Assembly: GCA_027067965.1 (NCBI GenBank)
Contig: JAMOUV010000033.1
Coordinates: forward strand, 22,026 to 86,025
Origin: Flavobacteriales bacterium
GTDB lineage: Bacteria > Bacteroidota > Bacteroidia > Flavobacteriales > Flavobacteriaceae
Direction: 5' to 3'
Length of the DNA: 64,000 nucleotides
Shown: positions 35,220 through 43,826 of the stretch, in pieces
Position numbering within the stretch: position 1 is the first letter of the stretch
Layout of the letters: each line of letters opens with the position of its first letter
Program-made: the position numbers and the translations under genes
Notes under the pieces: model-generated
The model's input: the letters and a program-made list of their open reading frames with translations, nothing else
The model's database searches: none
What the model was told of the DNA's origin: nothing

Positions 35220-37409
35220 ATGCGGAAATATGCATGGTTAATTTTGTGGTTTACCGGGTTGGTGCAGTATGTTCATGCACAATATCTTATAAAAGGGCGG
35301 GTAACGGATTCGATTACCGGTAAACCTTTGACCGGAGTTGCGATATACATTCCCGCACAAAATAAGGGTACGGTATCCGATTCTGCAGGGTATTATCAAA
35401 TAAGCAGCCGTTATGATACATTAACAATAACGGCAACAGCAATGGGTTATAGGGATTATGTAAAATATCTCCGCTTAACAAAGAAATTAACCGAGTTGCC
35501 TATCAAAATGCGTGAACAAGTTTTTAATTTATCCGAAGTATTAATTTCAACTCCCTACGCCCGTTTGCAAAAAGATAATGTAGTTAAAGTAAGTGTGCGA
35601 CTTTTGTCGGATATGCAAAAGCGTGGAATAACCGGTCTTTCTGAGGGATTGGGACAAATTCCGGGGGTTCGCTTGCTCAATGGTTCCACTCCGTTTGCCA
35701 AACCGGTGATACGTGGATTAACGGGTAACCGGATTTTGATTTATAATAATAATATTCGTTATGAAAATTATCAATTCGGGGCCAAGCACGGCATGGACCT
35801 TTCCGGAGAAGGAATCCGGTCAGTGGAAGTCATTAAAGGGCCTGCTTCCTTACTTTACGGTTCCGATGCATTGGGCGGAATTTTATATTTGGTACCGGAA
35901 AAATTTGCTCCGTCCAATCGATTTTATGGAGGAATAAATACTTATTATGCGGTTAATAATCAAAAATTTCATTGGAGTGCTTTTTGGAAACACAGCGGCA
36001 ACCGCTGGAAATATATCTTACGATACACAAGAAACAAGGCATCGGACTATCAAGTGCCCGGCGGAAAATTCGTATTGAATTCGCGATATGAAAATACGGA
36101 TATTAAAGTTGCCGCGGGATATGCTCATCGTATGCATAACATGGAAATAAGATATAATTATCATCGTGCTTTAAACGGAATTTACAAAACCGTTTCGGAT
36201 ACCATGTCTTCCGGCTTTCTTTCACCTTACCAATATACGGATTTACACATGATTTCCGCTCAAGACAAATGGGGTCGTGGAAAGTCCTATTGGGATTTTA
36301 AGGCGGGATATAGCCGGTTTGTTCGTGCTTTGATTCGACATCAAACGCCGTTTATTCAAATGCATTTACATAGTTTGAGCGTAGATGTAAAAAGACATTT
36401 GGATAGGAAAAATATGCATTGGATTGTCGGAACGCAATTAGGGCGAAAACAAAATATAAATTACGGCCGGCATTATTTGTTGCCTAATGCAACTGAGCAC
36501 AGTGGGGGATTGTTTGTTACCTTGCAGGCAAAGCAGCCCCATGATTGGATTTTTCAAGGAGGATTACGAGGTGATATTAATAAGATTGACACCCATGTCG
36601 ATACAGAACATCCGGTGGCATTGCATAAAAATTTATTCAGTGTAACGGGTTCGGTGGGTATGAAAAAGTCATGGTATGACCGGATATTCTTGCGCTTAAA
36701 CGGCGCCAAGGGTTTCAGGGCACCCAATTTGGCAGAATTGACTTCAGCAGGACCGCATGCAGGAAGGATTGAAAAGGGCAATCCCAATCTTAAAAACGAA
36801 GAAAATTATCAAATCGATATGAATTGGGAATGGAAGTCGGACCATATGGAGATATATTCCGATTTTTATTACAATTCCATAAAAAACTACATTTTTTTGA
36901 AGCCCACGGGCCGGATGCAAGGAAATTATCCCGTGTATAAATACGATCAAACCCATGCATATTTATACGGCAATGAAACGGCCCTTCATTTTCATCCGCA
37001 TCCTTGGGATTTTGTACATTTGGAGGCCACCTACGAAACTTCCCGCGGTTTTAATAAGCGGGGTGTTTCCTTACCCTTGATGCCGCCCGATAAATGGAGT
37101 TTGCACCTACGTATAAGCATCAACCGAAAGAAACCCGAAACTCGGCCGCATTGGAACTTGGGTCTGAAAAATGAATTTTATGACGCCTATGTACGGCATT
37201 CGTCCGATGAACCGGATTATCCGTCTTATTCACTCTGGCATGCTTATGTCAATATGCAGATTATCAACGGCTCGTTTCAATGGTTTGTTTATTTGAACCT
37301 TCGTAATTTAACAAATGTTTATTATATCCCGCCCCTTTCCGCTTATCGCGAACAAAACATTCCCGCTCCGGGACGTTATATAACGCTCGGTTTAAGCTGT
37401 GGGTTTTAA
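35220..37409 (+). CDS. TonB-dependent outer-membrane receptor with CarboxypepD-reg-like N-domain
   Basis: The 729-residue protein has a signal peptide ending VHAQ, a carboxypeptidase regulatory-like domain (about 22-105: IKGRVTDSITGKPLTGVAIYIPAQNKGTVSDSAGYYQI), a plug domain (about 115-225) with LSEGLGQIPGVRLL and VIKGPASLLYGSDALGGILYLV, and a 22-stranded barrel ending in an aromatic SCGF. It imports a substrate at the expense of the proton motive force through TonB/ExbB/ExbD. The 'KHGMDLSGEGIRSVEVIKGPASLLYGSDALGG' style resembles zinc/iron-type receptors but the substrate is unproven. No partner SusD gene is present. Confidence 0.9.
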   Translation: MRKYAWLILWFTGLVQYVHAQYLIKGRVTDSITGKPLTGVAIYIPAQNKGTVSDSAGYYQISSRYDTLTITATAMGYRDYVKYLRLTKKLTELPIKMREQVFNLSEVLISTPYARLQKDNVVKVSVRLLSDMQKRGITGLSEGLGQIPGVRLLNGSTPFAKPVIRGLTGNRILIYNNNIRYENYQFGAKHGMDLSGEGIRSVEVIKGPASLLYGSDALGGILYLVPEKFAPSNRFYGGINTYYAVNNQKFHWSAFWKHSGNRWKYILRYTRNKASDYQVPGGKFVLNSRYENTDIKVAAGYAHRMHNMEIRYNYHRALNGIYKTVSDTMSSGFLSPYQYTDLHMISAQDKWGRGKSYWDFKAGYSRFVRALIRHQTPFIQMHLHSLSVDVKRHLDRKNMHWIVGTQLGRKQNINYGRHYLLPNATEHSGGLFVTLQAKQPHDWIFQGGLRGDINKIDTHVDTEHPVALHKNLFSVTGSVGMKKSWYDRIFLRLNGAKGFRAPNLAELTSAGPHAGRIEKGNPNLKNEENYQIDMNWEWKSDHMEIYSDFYYNSIKNYIFLKPTGRMQGNYPVYKYDQTHAYLYGNETALHFHPHPWDFVHLEATYETSRGFNKRGVSLPLMPPDKWSLHLRISINRKKPETRPHWNLGLKNEFYDAYVRHSSDEPDYPSYSLWHAYVNMQIINGSFQWFVYLNLRNLTNVYYIPPLSAYREQNIPAPGRYITLGLSCGF

Positions 37410-37679
37410 TGGATAATATCTTCGTGTAATCCGGGTATATTTTTATAGAAAATAAAATCGGCTAAAAAACGGATGATTTTCATTTATATTCTAAATTCAA
37501 TCAATTAAAATGATTCTTTTAATGTAAAATTCTTCAATAAATTTAGAAAAGAAGATCATCTGGCAATCAAAAACAAATAAATTTTGGTAATTCGTATGTT
37601 GAATGAATTGTCATTATGTTCAATTATATTATTATAAAAAATCTTTATTTAGAATAATTTTAAATAAGAAAAATTTTTG
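37410..37679. other. AT-rich non-coding gap before sufB
   Basis: About 270 bases with no gene that I can support. It contains AT-rich stretches only; no clear terminator for the receptor gene was seen. Confidence 0.6.
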
Positions 37680-37687
37680 TAATTTTG
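37680..37687 (+). promoter_or_regulatory. Candidate -7 element (TAATTTTG) for sufB
   Basis: A TAnnTTTG match 18 bases before the sufB ATG at 37706. It overlaps the in-frame TTG at 37685, arguing against that earlier start. The -33 region is AT-rich without a clear TTG. Confidence 0.45.
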
Positions 37688-37705
37688 TCTAGTAAAACAA
37701 GGAGC

Positions 37706-39163
37706 ATGAGCCAAGAATTGCGCGATGACGAAAAGTTGATTGACGAAATTACGTCGAAGGAATATGAATACGGCTTTGAGACCGAAATCGAAATGGAATA
37801 TTTTCCCAAGGGTCTCAACGAGGAGATTATTCGCAAAATTTCGGAAATCCGGAACGAGCCGGAATGGGTGCTGGAATTTCGCTTGAAAAGCTACCGCATT
37901 TGGAAAAAAATGAAACCGCCGAAATGGCCGCATTTGCAATTGCCGGAAATCGATTTTCAAGATTTGATTTATTATGCGCGCCCGAAAAATATGCCCAAGT
38001 ACAAGAGTTTGGACGAAGTGCCGGAAGAGATTCTGGAAACCTATCGCAAGTTGGGCATTCCGCTGGAAGAACAAAAAGCACTGGCGGGTGTGGCGGTGGA
38101 TGCGGTCTTTGATTCCGTGTCGGTGAAAACCACCTTTGAAGAGGAATTGAAGAAGCACGGCATCATTTTTTGTCCCATCAGCGAGGCCATTCGCGATTAC
38201 CCGGATTTGGTAAAAAAATATTTGGGTACGGTGGTGCCGCCGGGCGATAATTATTATGCGGCTTTGAATTCGGCCGTGTTTACCGACGGTTCGTTTGTAT
38301 ATATTCCCAAAGGGGTGCGTGCACCCATGGAATTGTCGAGTTATTTCCGCATCAATGCCCGCGGTACGGGTCAATTCGAGCGGACGCTCATCATAGCGGA
38401 AGAAGGAAGTTACGTGAGTTACTTGGAAGGATGCACGGCGCCCCAACGTGATGAAAATCAATTGCATGCGGCGGTGGTGGAATTGATTGCCAAAACCGAT
38501 GCGGAGATTAAGTATTCCACGGTGCAAAACTGGTATCCCGGCGACAGCGAAGGCAAGGGCGGTATATTCAATTTCGTGACCAAACGCGGCTTGTGCCAAG
38601 GCGACCGCTCCAAAATCAGCTGGACGCAAGTGGAAACGGGCTCGGCCATCACGTGGAAATATCCGTCCACCGTCTTGAAGGGCGACGACTCGCAAGGGGA
38701 ATTTTATTCCGTGGCTTTGACCAACAATTTCCAACAAGCCGATACGGGCACCAAAATGATTCATATCGGGAAGAATACCAAGAGTTTGATTATTTCCAAA
38801 GGAATTTCGGCCGGCCGGAGCAACAATACGTATCGCGGATTGGTGGAAGTGAAACCCGGCGCCGAAAATGCGCGCAATTTTTCCCAGTGTGATTCCATGC
38901 TGATCGGTGACCGGTGCGGGGCACATACGTTCCCTTATATCGAAGTGGCCAACCCGACGGCCATTGTGGAACATGAAGCCACCACGAGCAAAATTTCCGA
39001 TGAGCAATTGTTCTATTTGCAACAGCGCGGCATCGATGAAGAAACCGCCGTAGGCATGATTGTAAACGGCTACGCCAAAGACGTGTTGACCAAATTGCCC
39101 ATGGAATTCGCCGCCGAAGCACGGAAATTGTTGGCCATCAGTTTGGAAGGAAGCGTGGGGTGA
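37706..39163 (+). CDS. sufB: Fe-S cluster scaffold protein SufB
   Basis: SufB with SufC and SufD assembles Fe-S clusters. The ATG at 37706 gives about 485 residues; the usual length is 470-490. Conserved stretches are [75 protein letters not shown] (here with IPKG) and the C-terminal [25 protein letters not shown]. The conserved Cys in EGCTAP is present. This is the first gene of the suf cluster, but intergenic repeats separate it from sufC. Confidence 0.95.
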   Translation: MSQELRDDEKLIDEITSKEYEYGFETEIEMEYFPKGLNEEIIRKISEIRNEPEWVLEFRLKSYRIWKKMKPPKWPHLQLPEIDFQDLIYYARPKNMPKYKSLDEVPEEILETYRKLGIPLEEQKALAGVAVDAVFDSVSVKTTFEEELKKHGIIFCPISEAIRDYPDLVKKYLGTVVPPGDNYYAALNSAVFTDGSFVYIPKGVRAPMELSSYFRINARGTGQFERTLIIAEEGSYVSYLEGCTAPQRDENQLHAAVVELIAKTDAEIKYSTVQNWYPGDSEGKGGIFNFVTKRGLCQGDRSKISWTQVETGSAITWKYPSTVLKGDDSQGEFYSVALTNNFQQADTGTKMIHIGKNTKSLIISKGISAGRSNNTYRGLVEVKPGAENARNFSQCDSMLIGDRCGAHTFPYIEVANPTAIVEHEATTSKISDEQLFYLQQRGIDEETAVGMIVNGYAKDVLTKLPMEFAAEARKLLAISLEGSVG

Positions 39164-39175
39164 TTGTGGGGGTAG

Positions 39176-39214
39176 AATGTGTAATGTGTAATGTGTAATG
39201 TGTAATGTGTAATG
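39176..39214 (+). repeat. AATGTGT heptad array
   Basis: Five perfect tandem copies of AATGTGT (39176-39210) plus a partial one, immediately after sufB. A similar but imperfect array lies at the right end of the window (63942 onward). The function is unknown. Confidence 0.85.
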
Positions 39215-39219
39215 GAGGA

Positions 39220-39356
39220 TTTTTCGTAGAGGCGCAATGCCTTGCGCCTATTGTAACGTCGCGATTCAACGCGCCATTATTACGGAATGTAGAAACGTCC
39301 GATTCGGGCGTTTCAAATAAAAACAGTAAAAGTAAAAGTTAACGTTAAAGACAAAG
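39220..39356 (+). repeat. Intergenic repeat with two hairpins, copy 1 (upstream of sufC)
   Basis: This roughly 140-base unit contains an AGGCGCAA / TTGCGCCT palindrome (39230-39249), a shared CGCGCCATTATTACGG block, a second hairpin AAACGTCCG / CGGGCGTTT (39293-39313) and an AAAGTTAACGTTAAAG tail. Copy 2 precedes sufD. The two copies differ by a compensating C-to-T/G-to-A change in the second hairpin, which indicates that pairing is preserved. It ends just before the sufC start. Confidence 0.75.
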
Positions 39357-39365
39357 TACAAAAAA

Positions 39366-40133
39366 ATGAAACCCATATTGGAAATTAAAAATTTACACGC
39401 CAAGGTAGGCGACAAGGAGATTTTGAAAGGAATAAACCTGACCGTTTATCCCGGAGAGATTCATGCCATAATGGGCCCCAACGGGGCCGGAAAAAGTACG
39501 CTGGCCAATGTATTGGCCGGAAAGCCGGGCTATGAAGTTACCGAAGGAGAAATCCTTTTCAAAGGTAAAAATCTTTTGGAGATGGAACCCCACGAGCGTG
39601 CTCAAGCGGGCTTGTTTTTGGGCTTTCAGTATCCGGTGGAAATTCCGGGCGTCAGTATGATAAATTTCATGAAAGCGGCCGTGGATGCCAAGCGTCAGGC
39701 CGAGGGGAAAGAACCTATGAGTCCGGGGGAATTTTTGAAATTTTACCGGGAAAAAATGAAGGAAACGGGCTTGCCCGAAAAATTGCAAAAGCGCAATGTG
39801 AACGAGGGCTTTTCGGGCGGAGAAAAGAAGCGAAACGAAATATTTCAAATGGCCTTGCTTCAGCCGGATTTGGCCGTATTGGACGAAACCGATTCCGGCT
39901 TGGATATCGACGCTTTGAAAGCCGTGGCCGAAGGCGTGCGTAAGTTGCACACACCTGAAAATGCCCAATTGATCATTACCCATTACCAACGCTTGCTCGA
40001 CTACATCAAACCCGATTACGTGCATGTGATGTACGACGGCAAAATCGTTAAATCCGGCGGTCCGGAATTGGCCGAAAAATTAGAAAAAGAAGGATACAAA
40101 TGGTTAATGGAAATTTCAATGAATAATGAATAA
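39366..40133 (+). CDS. sufC: Fe-S assembly ATPase SufC
   Basis: SufC is the ABC-type ATPase of the SufBCD scaffold. The 255-residue protein has Walker [10 protein letters not shown] near residue 36, the signature [15 protein letters not shown] and Walker [18 protein letters not shown], with the SufC-specific [25 protein letters not shown] stretch. It energises cluster assembly or iron acquisition. It follows a hairpin-containing repeat instead of the usual direct coupling to sufB. Confidence 0.95.
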   Translation: MKPILEIKNLHAKVGDKEILKGINLTVYPGEIHAIMGPNGAGKSTLANVLAGKPGYEVTEGEILFKGKNLLEMEPHERAQAGLFLGFQYPVEIPGVSMINFMKAAVDAKRQAEGKEPMSPGEFLKFYREKMKETGLPEKLQKRNVNEGFSGGEKKRNEIFQMALLQPDLAVLDETDSGLDIDALKAVAEGVRKLHTPENAQLIITHYQRLLDYIKPDYVHVMYDGKIVKSGGPELAEKLEKEGYKWLMEISMNNE

Positions 40134-40148
40134 TGAATAATTTGTTTG

Positions 40149-40220
40149 AGTGGATTAGTGGGTTAGTGAATAGTGAAGGAATGAAATAGTGAAATAGTGA
40201 AGTAGTGTTTTAGTGAATAA
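40149..40220 (+). repeat. AGTGAAT/AGTGTTTTAGTG-type degenerate heptad array
   Basis: A run of AGTGG, TAGTGAA, ATAGTGAA and AGTAGTGTTTTAGTGAA units. Its reverse complement matches the arrays at 60761-60812 and 60952-61020, including the shared CACTAAAACACT. It sits between sufC and the second hairpin repeat. Confidence 0.7.
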
Positions 40221-40256
40221 TTTTTTCAATAAATAATGAATTAATGTATAATCAGC

Positions 40257-40389
40257 AATTTTTCGTAGAGGCGCAAGGCCTTGCGCCTAATGAGACGATT
40301 CGATTTCGCGCCATTATTACGGGAATATAGAAATGTCCGATCCGGGCATTTCATATTAAAACAGTTAAAGTTAACGTTAAGGTTAAAGC
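40257..40389 (+). repeat. Intergenic repeat with two hairpins, copy 2 (upstream of sufD)
   Basis: The homologue of the unit at 39220. It has a perfect 20-base palindrome AGGCGCAAGGCCTTGCGCCT (40269-40288), the CGCGCCATTATTACGG block, hairpin AAATGTCCG / CGGGCATTT (40331-40351) and a GTTAAAGTTAACGTTAAGG tail, ending eight bases before the sufD start. Confidence 0.75.
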
Positions 40390-40396
40390 ACAAAAA

Positions 40397-41689
40397 ATGA
40401 AAAACGAAATAACCCAATTATACAACCGAAAAAAAACCGAGTGGATGAAAATTTTTCCTTCTTCCATTATGAAAATTAAGGAAGAAGCGTTTTCCCGGTT
40501 TCAAAAGGAAGGATTGCCGGGAAGAAAAGACGAATATTGGCGAAAAACCGATTGGCATACTTATTTGGAAAAACGTCTCGTTTTGGGCCGGGCGGATGAT
40601 TTTCAGTTGCCCGCCGGTGCTTCGGACTATGATTTTTACTTGACCGGCGGCCGCTTGCATGGCAAACGTAAACTCATCCGCATGGAAAACGGCATCATCG
40701 CCGGAAGTTTACTTGAAGCCGCCCGGCAATATCCCGCCCTTATGGAGAAGTATTTCCATCGCATTATCAAGCCGAAATTTAAAAATTTGTCCGGTCTGAA
40801 TACCATACTGTTTCAAGACGGATTTTTCCTGTATGTGCCCGCGGGCGTGAGGGCTGAAGATTCTTTTCGTTTGTTTTATTTGGTCTCGGACGCCCAAAAG
40901 AAAACCCAATTTCACCACCGGAATCTAATCATCATCGAAGACAAGGCATCGGTAAATCTCGAGGTGTATGACAGCGCTTCGGCTGAAGCGGATGCTTTTG
41001 TCACGGATTTGACCGAAATACACGCCGGAAAAGAAAGCGTTTTGAACCTATACAGGCGCCAGGATTTGCCCGAAAGCGTCAGTTTGGTTGCCATGTATTT
41101 TTCCGTCCATCAAGAACGCTCCGCTTCGGACGCCAACTTGCTGACATTCAACGGTGAATATGTGCGCAACGAAGTGTTTTCCTTCTTGAAAGGAGAAGAA
41201 TCCGGCGTCACTTGGCGCGGCATTTATTTGCCCGGCGCGGAACAAAAAACCGACAACCGTATTTTTATGATTCACGATGCTGAAAATACCCGGAGCAATC
41301 AGCAATTCAAAGGTATTTTGCAAGATGCATCCCGCAGTTTTTTCAACGGCTATATTTTGGTGAAACGCGGCGCGCAAAAAACCGATGCTTATCAGCAGAA
41401 CGCCAATATCTTATTGAGTCGCCGGGCCAAGGTTTATTCCTATCCCTTTTTGGAAATTTATGCCGATGACGTTTCATGCAGCCACGGTTCCACCACCGGG
41501 CAATTGGACGATGAAGCATTGTTTTATTTACAACAACGCGGCATTGACGAAACCACCGCCCGCAAGATGATTTTACGCTCCTTTGTGGCCGAAGTGATTG
41601 ATGCATTACCGGAATCCGGATGGCGCGAAGATGCCGAAAAAAATTTGGACCGCACTTGGAGTAGCCGTTCCGTAGTAGAAACCGTCTAA
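40397..41689 (+). CDS. sufD: Fe-S assembly scaffold protein SufD
   Basis: The 430-residue SufD has the expected N-terminal helical part (GLPGRKDEYWRKTDW) and the right-handed beta-helix shared with SufB, ending [43 protein letters not shown]. It forms SufBC2D and contributes to iron and sulfur handling. Ten bases separate its stop from sufE; in many flavobacteria sufS lies between them and here it is absent. Confidence 0.93.
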   Translation: MKNEITQLYNRKKTEWMKIFPSSIMKIKEEAFSRFQKEGLPGRKDEYWRKTDWHTYLEKRLVLGRADDFQLPAGASDYDFYLTGGRLHGKRKLIRMENGIIAGSLLEAARQYPALMEKYFHRIIKPKFKNLSGLNTILFQDGFFLYVPAGVRAEDSFRLFYLVSDAQKKTQFHHRNLIIIEDKASVNLEVYDSASAEADAFVTDLTEIHAGKESVLNLYRRQDLPESVSLVAMYFSVHQERSASDANLLTFNGEYVRNEVFSFLKGEESGVTWRGIYLPGAEQKTDNRIFMIHDAENTRSNQQFKGILQDASRSFFNGYILVKRGAQKTDAYQQNANILLSRRAKVYSYPFLEIYADDVSCSHGSTTGQLDDEALFYLQQRGIDETTARKMILRSFVAEVIDALPESGWREDAEKNLDRTWSSRSVVETV

Positions 41690-41699
41690 ATATCACATT

Positions 41700-42122
41700 A
41701 TGAGCATAAAAGAACGAGAAAACCGCTATTTGGAAGACTTGGAAATGTTTGATTCATGGGACGACCGGTATGATTACATTATGTCGCTTGGCAGAGATTT
41801 GCCTTTGATTCCCCGGGAGAAAAAGAATGAAAAAACCCGTGTGGCCGGATGTCAATCCGCATCATGGTTGGATGCTCGCCTTAAAGACGGAAAATTGTAT
41901 TTTACGGGCGACAGCGAAGCCATTCTGGGCAAAGGAGTTATTTCCCTGTTGCTCAACGTGATCAACGGCGCAACCCCGGAGGAAATTCTCCATTATGATT
42001 TCGAATTGATAGACAAAATCCAATTGCGGGAACATTTATCGCCGGTACGCCGCCACGGATTGGAAAGCATAATAAAACGCATCAAAGAAATAGCAAAAAA
42101 TTACAGGGATGAAAGAAAATAA
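41700..42122 (+). CDS. sufE: Sulfur-acceptor protein SufE
   Basis: SufE takes persulfide sulfur from the cysteine desulfurase SufS and passes it to SufB. The 140-residue protein shows the SufE fold motifs WDDRYDYIMSLGRDLP, the conserved cysteine in RVAGCQSASWL near residue 55, and GKGVISLLLNVINGATPEEI. Its obligate partner SufS is not encoded next to it or anywhere else in the window. It overlaps the next gene by 14 bases. Confidence 0.92.
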   Translation: MSIKERENRYLEDLEMFDSWDDRYDYIMSLGRDLPLIPREKKNEKTRVAGCQSASWLDARLKDGKLYFTGDSEAILGKGVISLLLNVINGATPEEILHYDFELIDKIQLREHLSPVRRHGLESIIKRIKEIAKNYRDERK

Positions 42123-42453
42123 AGACCATAAAAATATCAAAGTAACGCCCAAAGAAATTGAAGAAGCCGTTATCGATACGCTCAAGAAAATATACGACCC
42201 CGAAATTCCCGTCAACATTTACGATTTGGGTTTGATTTACGATATCCATATTTCCGATGACGGTAAGGCGCACATTTTGATGACCTTGACCGCACCCGGA
42301 TGTCCGGTGGCCGACAGCATTGTGCGCGAAGTAAAAGACCGGGTAGCCATGGTTTACGGTGTCAAGGAAGCCGATGTGGAACTCACCTTCGATCCGCCTT
42401 GGAATCAGGATTTTATCAGTGAAGAAGGGAGGTTAATGCTGGGAATGATGTGA
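42109..42453 (+). CDS. DUF59/MIP18-family Fe-S assembly protein
   Basis: The 114-residue protein has the DUF59 core VIDTLKKIYDPEIPVNIYDLGLIYDI and the conserved cysteine of TAPGCPVADSIVREV, followed by VELTFDPPWNQDFISEEGRLMLG. Such SufT/PaaD-like proteins help mature Fe-S proteins. It closes the suf cluster, and the short overlap with sufE suggests coupled translation. Confidence 0.9.
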   Translation: MKENKDHKNIKVTPKEIEEAVIDTLKKIYDPEIPVNIYDLGLIYDIHISDDGKAHILMTLTAPGCPVADSIVREVKDRVAMVYGVKEADVELTFDPPWNQDFISEEGRLMLGMM

Positions 42454-42468
42454 GATGGGCTTATCGTT

Positions 42469-42492
42469 ATCACGGCCCCTAAGGGGAGTGAT
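42469..42492 (+). other. Hairpin downstream of the suf cluster
   Basis: ATCAC and GTGAT flank a CCCCT-AAGGGG core, 15 bases after the stop of the DUF59 gene. It lacks a T tract, so it may be a repeat or RNA-stability element rather than a classic terminator. The rest of 42493-42665 holds nothing recognisable. Confidence 0.4.
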
Positions 42493-42671
42493 ATTGCACT
42501 TCGAGAATGGATGAATGGAATCGGTCAAGCGTCTTTTCTTTTAAATCTTTATATGGCGCTAATTTGTATCTTTTATCCTGGATGAGAAATAACTCTTTTA
42601 GATAAATTTTACATTCAGTAGCGGAATAATCTAACGGCTCCTACAATAATTTCATTAGTAGCAGATTTTTC

Positions 42672-42705
42672 TTTGTTTTTTATTCGGAAAATTTTTATAT
42701 CTTTG
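42672..42705 (+). promoter_or_regulatory. Promoter of the DUF2853 gene
   Basis: TTTG (42672-42675), 22 bases, TATCTTTG (42698-42705), ending 29 bases before the start codon. Confidence 0.6.
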
Positions 42706-42734
42706 TTTAGAAAAAAACCTTAAAACTTATCACT

Positions 42735-43073
42735 ATGAGCAAATTTGATGATGTAGTAGCCAAAGCTACCGAACAATTAAAAAAAGTAGGTATCTCCAAA
42801 GTGGACGAAGCATTGCTTCGTGCGGTGGTTAAATCACAAGGACCTTCCGTTTATTTACGCGACGCTTCCTTGGTTTCATGTGCCGACGAAGCGGAAATGA
42901 AACGAGTTGAAGACAATTTTGTCGTAAAAAAATTAGGTGTAACGGACCAAAAAACCATTGATAACGTACTGAAAAAAGCATGCGACAAATTCTCATCTAT
43001 TCGTCAAAAAATGCGTGTGGCTTTCTATTATTATTTGGTAAAAGAATTGGGTAAAGAAAGTAAATTTGTTTAA
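42735..43073 (+). CDS. DUF2853 family protein
   Basis: A 112-residue, mostly helical soluble protein: MSKFDDVVAKATEQLKKVG ... VDEALLRAVVKSQGPSVYLRDASLVSC ... VDNFVVKKLG-like (here VEDNFVVKKLG). I recognise the DUF2853 pattern found across Bacteroidota; the function is unknown. It is a single-gene unit with its own strong promoter and terminator, as expected for a well-expressed small protein. Confidence 0.85.
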   Translation: MSKFDDVVAKATEQLKKVGISKVDEALLRAVVKSQGPSVYLRDASLVSCADEAEMKRVEDNFVVKKLGVTDQKTIDNVLKKACDKFSSIRQKMRVAFYYYLVKELGKESKFV

Positions 43074-43097
43074 GAATTGTTAACTTATTCACCTTGA

Positions 43098-43125
43098 AAC
43101 CGCTCCTTGTCGAGCGGTTTTTTTT
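43098..43125 (+). terminator. Rho-independent terminator after the DUF2853 gene
   Basis: A perfect eight-base stem AACCGCTC / GAGCGGTT with loop CTTGTC, followed by T residues. Confidence 0.88.
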
Positions 43126-43180
43126 GGCTAAAGAGCCGTATGGAAAATGGATCGGTAATAATATGCCGAAGAGTTTATTA

Positions 43181-43266
43181 TAGAAAATTTTTCGAAGCGT
43201 TTATTTTGGTTTTAATCGTATTTCAGCCGCTTTGATTCATAAAATCTACAATCTTCACGACTTCTT
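43181..43266. repeat. 86-base direct repeat, left copy
   Basis: Matches 43741-43826 with two substitutions. It contains the last 14 or so codons plus stop of folP (minus strand) and 42 bases beyond, and abuts the left inverted end of the 474-base element. Confidence 0.85.
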
Positions 43267-43740
43267 TCCTGTTTTCGCCATCAGGATACCCAAATTAAAT
43301 TATTTATTTTTTGAAAAAAATTTTTACCCAAAATTTTATGTTCATTTTCCTAACAAGTATTTTCTTTTGTTCTTTTGTCTTGATACAAAAGAACCAAATC
43401 CGCAGGATCCCTACGGGAAAATCAAGGCAAAAATATGCTTCCACGCGCTCTGACCCGCCGGGAGAAAATCTAGCAAAAGACGTATTTCCTTCGGAAATAG
43501 ATGACAAGCACTTTTGCTGATTTTCTAACCCGGCGTGCCATTCACAGCCAACACCCGGCCCGCATTTTTGCCGGGCCAGCCCTCCTTCCGCCTGACGGCG
43601 GACTTTGAAAAATTTCTATACCTGGGAAAGGAGAGAGAATAAAAGATTCTGGGATACCCAAAAATAACAAAAATTAATTATAATTCGCTTTAAATCATCA
43701 TATTATTTTTTTTTGGCTTAAAAAAGTGGCGAAAACAGGA
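43267..43740. mobile_element. 474-base palindromic element with 14-base terminal inverted repeats
   Basis: The ends are TCCTGTTTTCGCCA (43267-43280) and its exact reverse complement TGGCGAAAACAGGA (43727-43740). Inside are a perfect nine-base hairpin TTCTTTTGT / ACAAAAGAA (43370-43393), GC-rich hairpins around GGCCCG / CGGGCC near 43557-43577 and CCGCC / GGCGG near 43600, and a GGATACCCAAA segment at both ends. No protein of credible composition is encoded, so it cannot move on its own. Directly flanking it on both sides is an 86-base duplication of host sequence. I recall intergenic repeats with the internal hairpin in other Bacteroidota. Confidence 0.65.
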
Positions 43741-43826
43741 TAGAAAATTTTTCGAAGTGTTTATTTTGGTTTTAATCGTATTTCAGCCGCTTTGATTCAT
43801 AAAATCTACAATTTTCACGACTTCTT
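43741..43826. repeat. 86-base direct repeat, right copy (3' end of folP)
   Basis: The copy that belongs to the intact folP gene. Compared with the left copy it differs at two positions (GAAGTGT versus GAAGCGT, and ATTTTC versus ATCTTC). Confidence 0.85.

Noticed and set aside
37649..39022. 457-codon open frame on the minus strand opposite sufB
   Set aside because: Shadow of sufB; composition (many His, Phe, Arg) and no start context or domain support it.
39176..39214. CRISPR-like array
   Set aside because: The repeat unit is only seven bases with no spacers, so it is a simple tandem repeat; no cas genes occur in the window.
43232..43520. Short plus- and minus-strand open frames inside the 474-base element
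   Set aside because: Composition is that of palindromic non-coding DNA and none begins with a credible start; they do not resemble a transposase.
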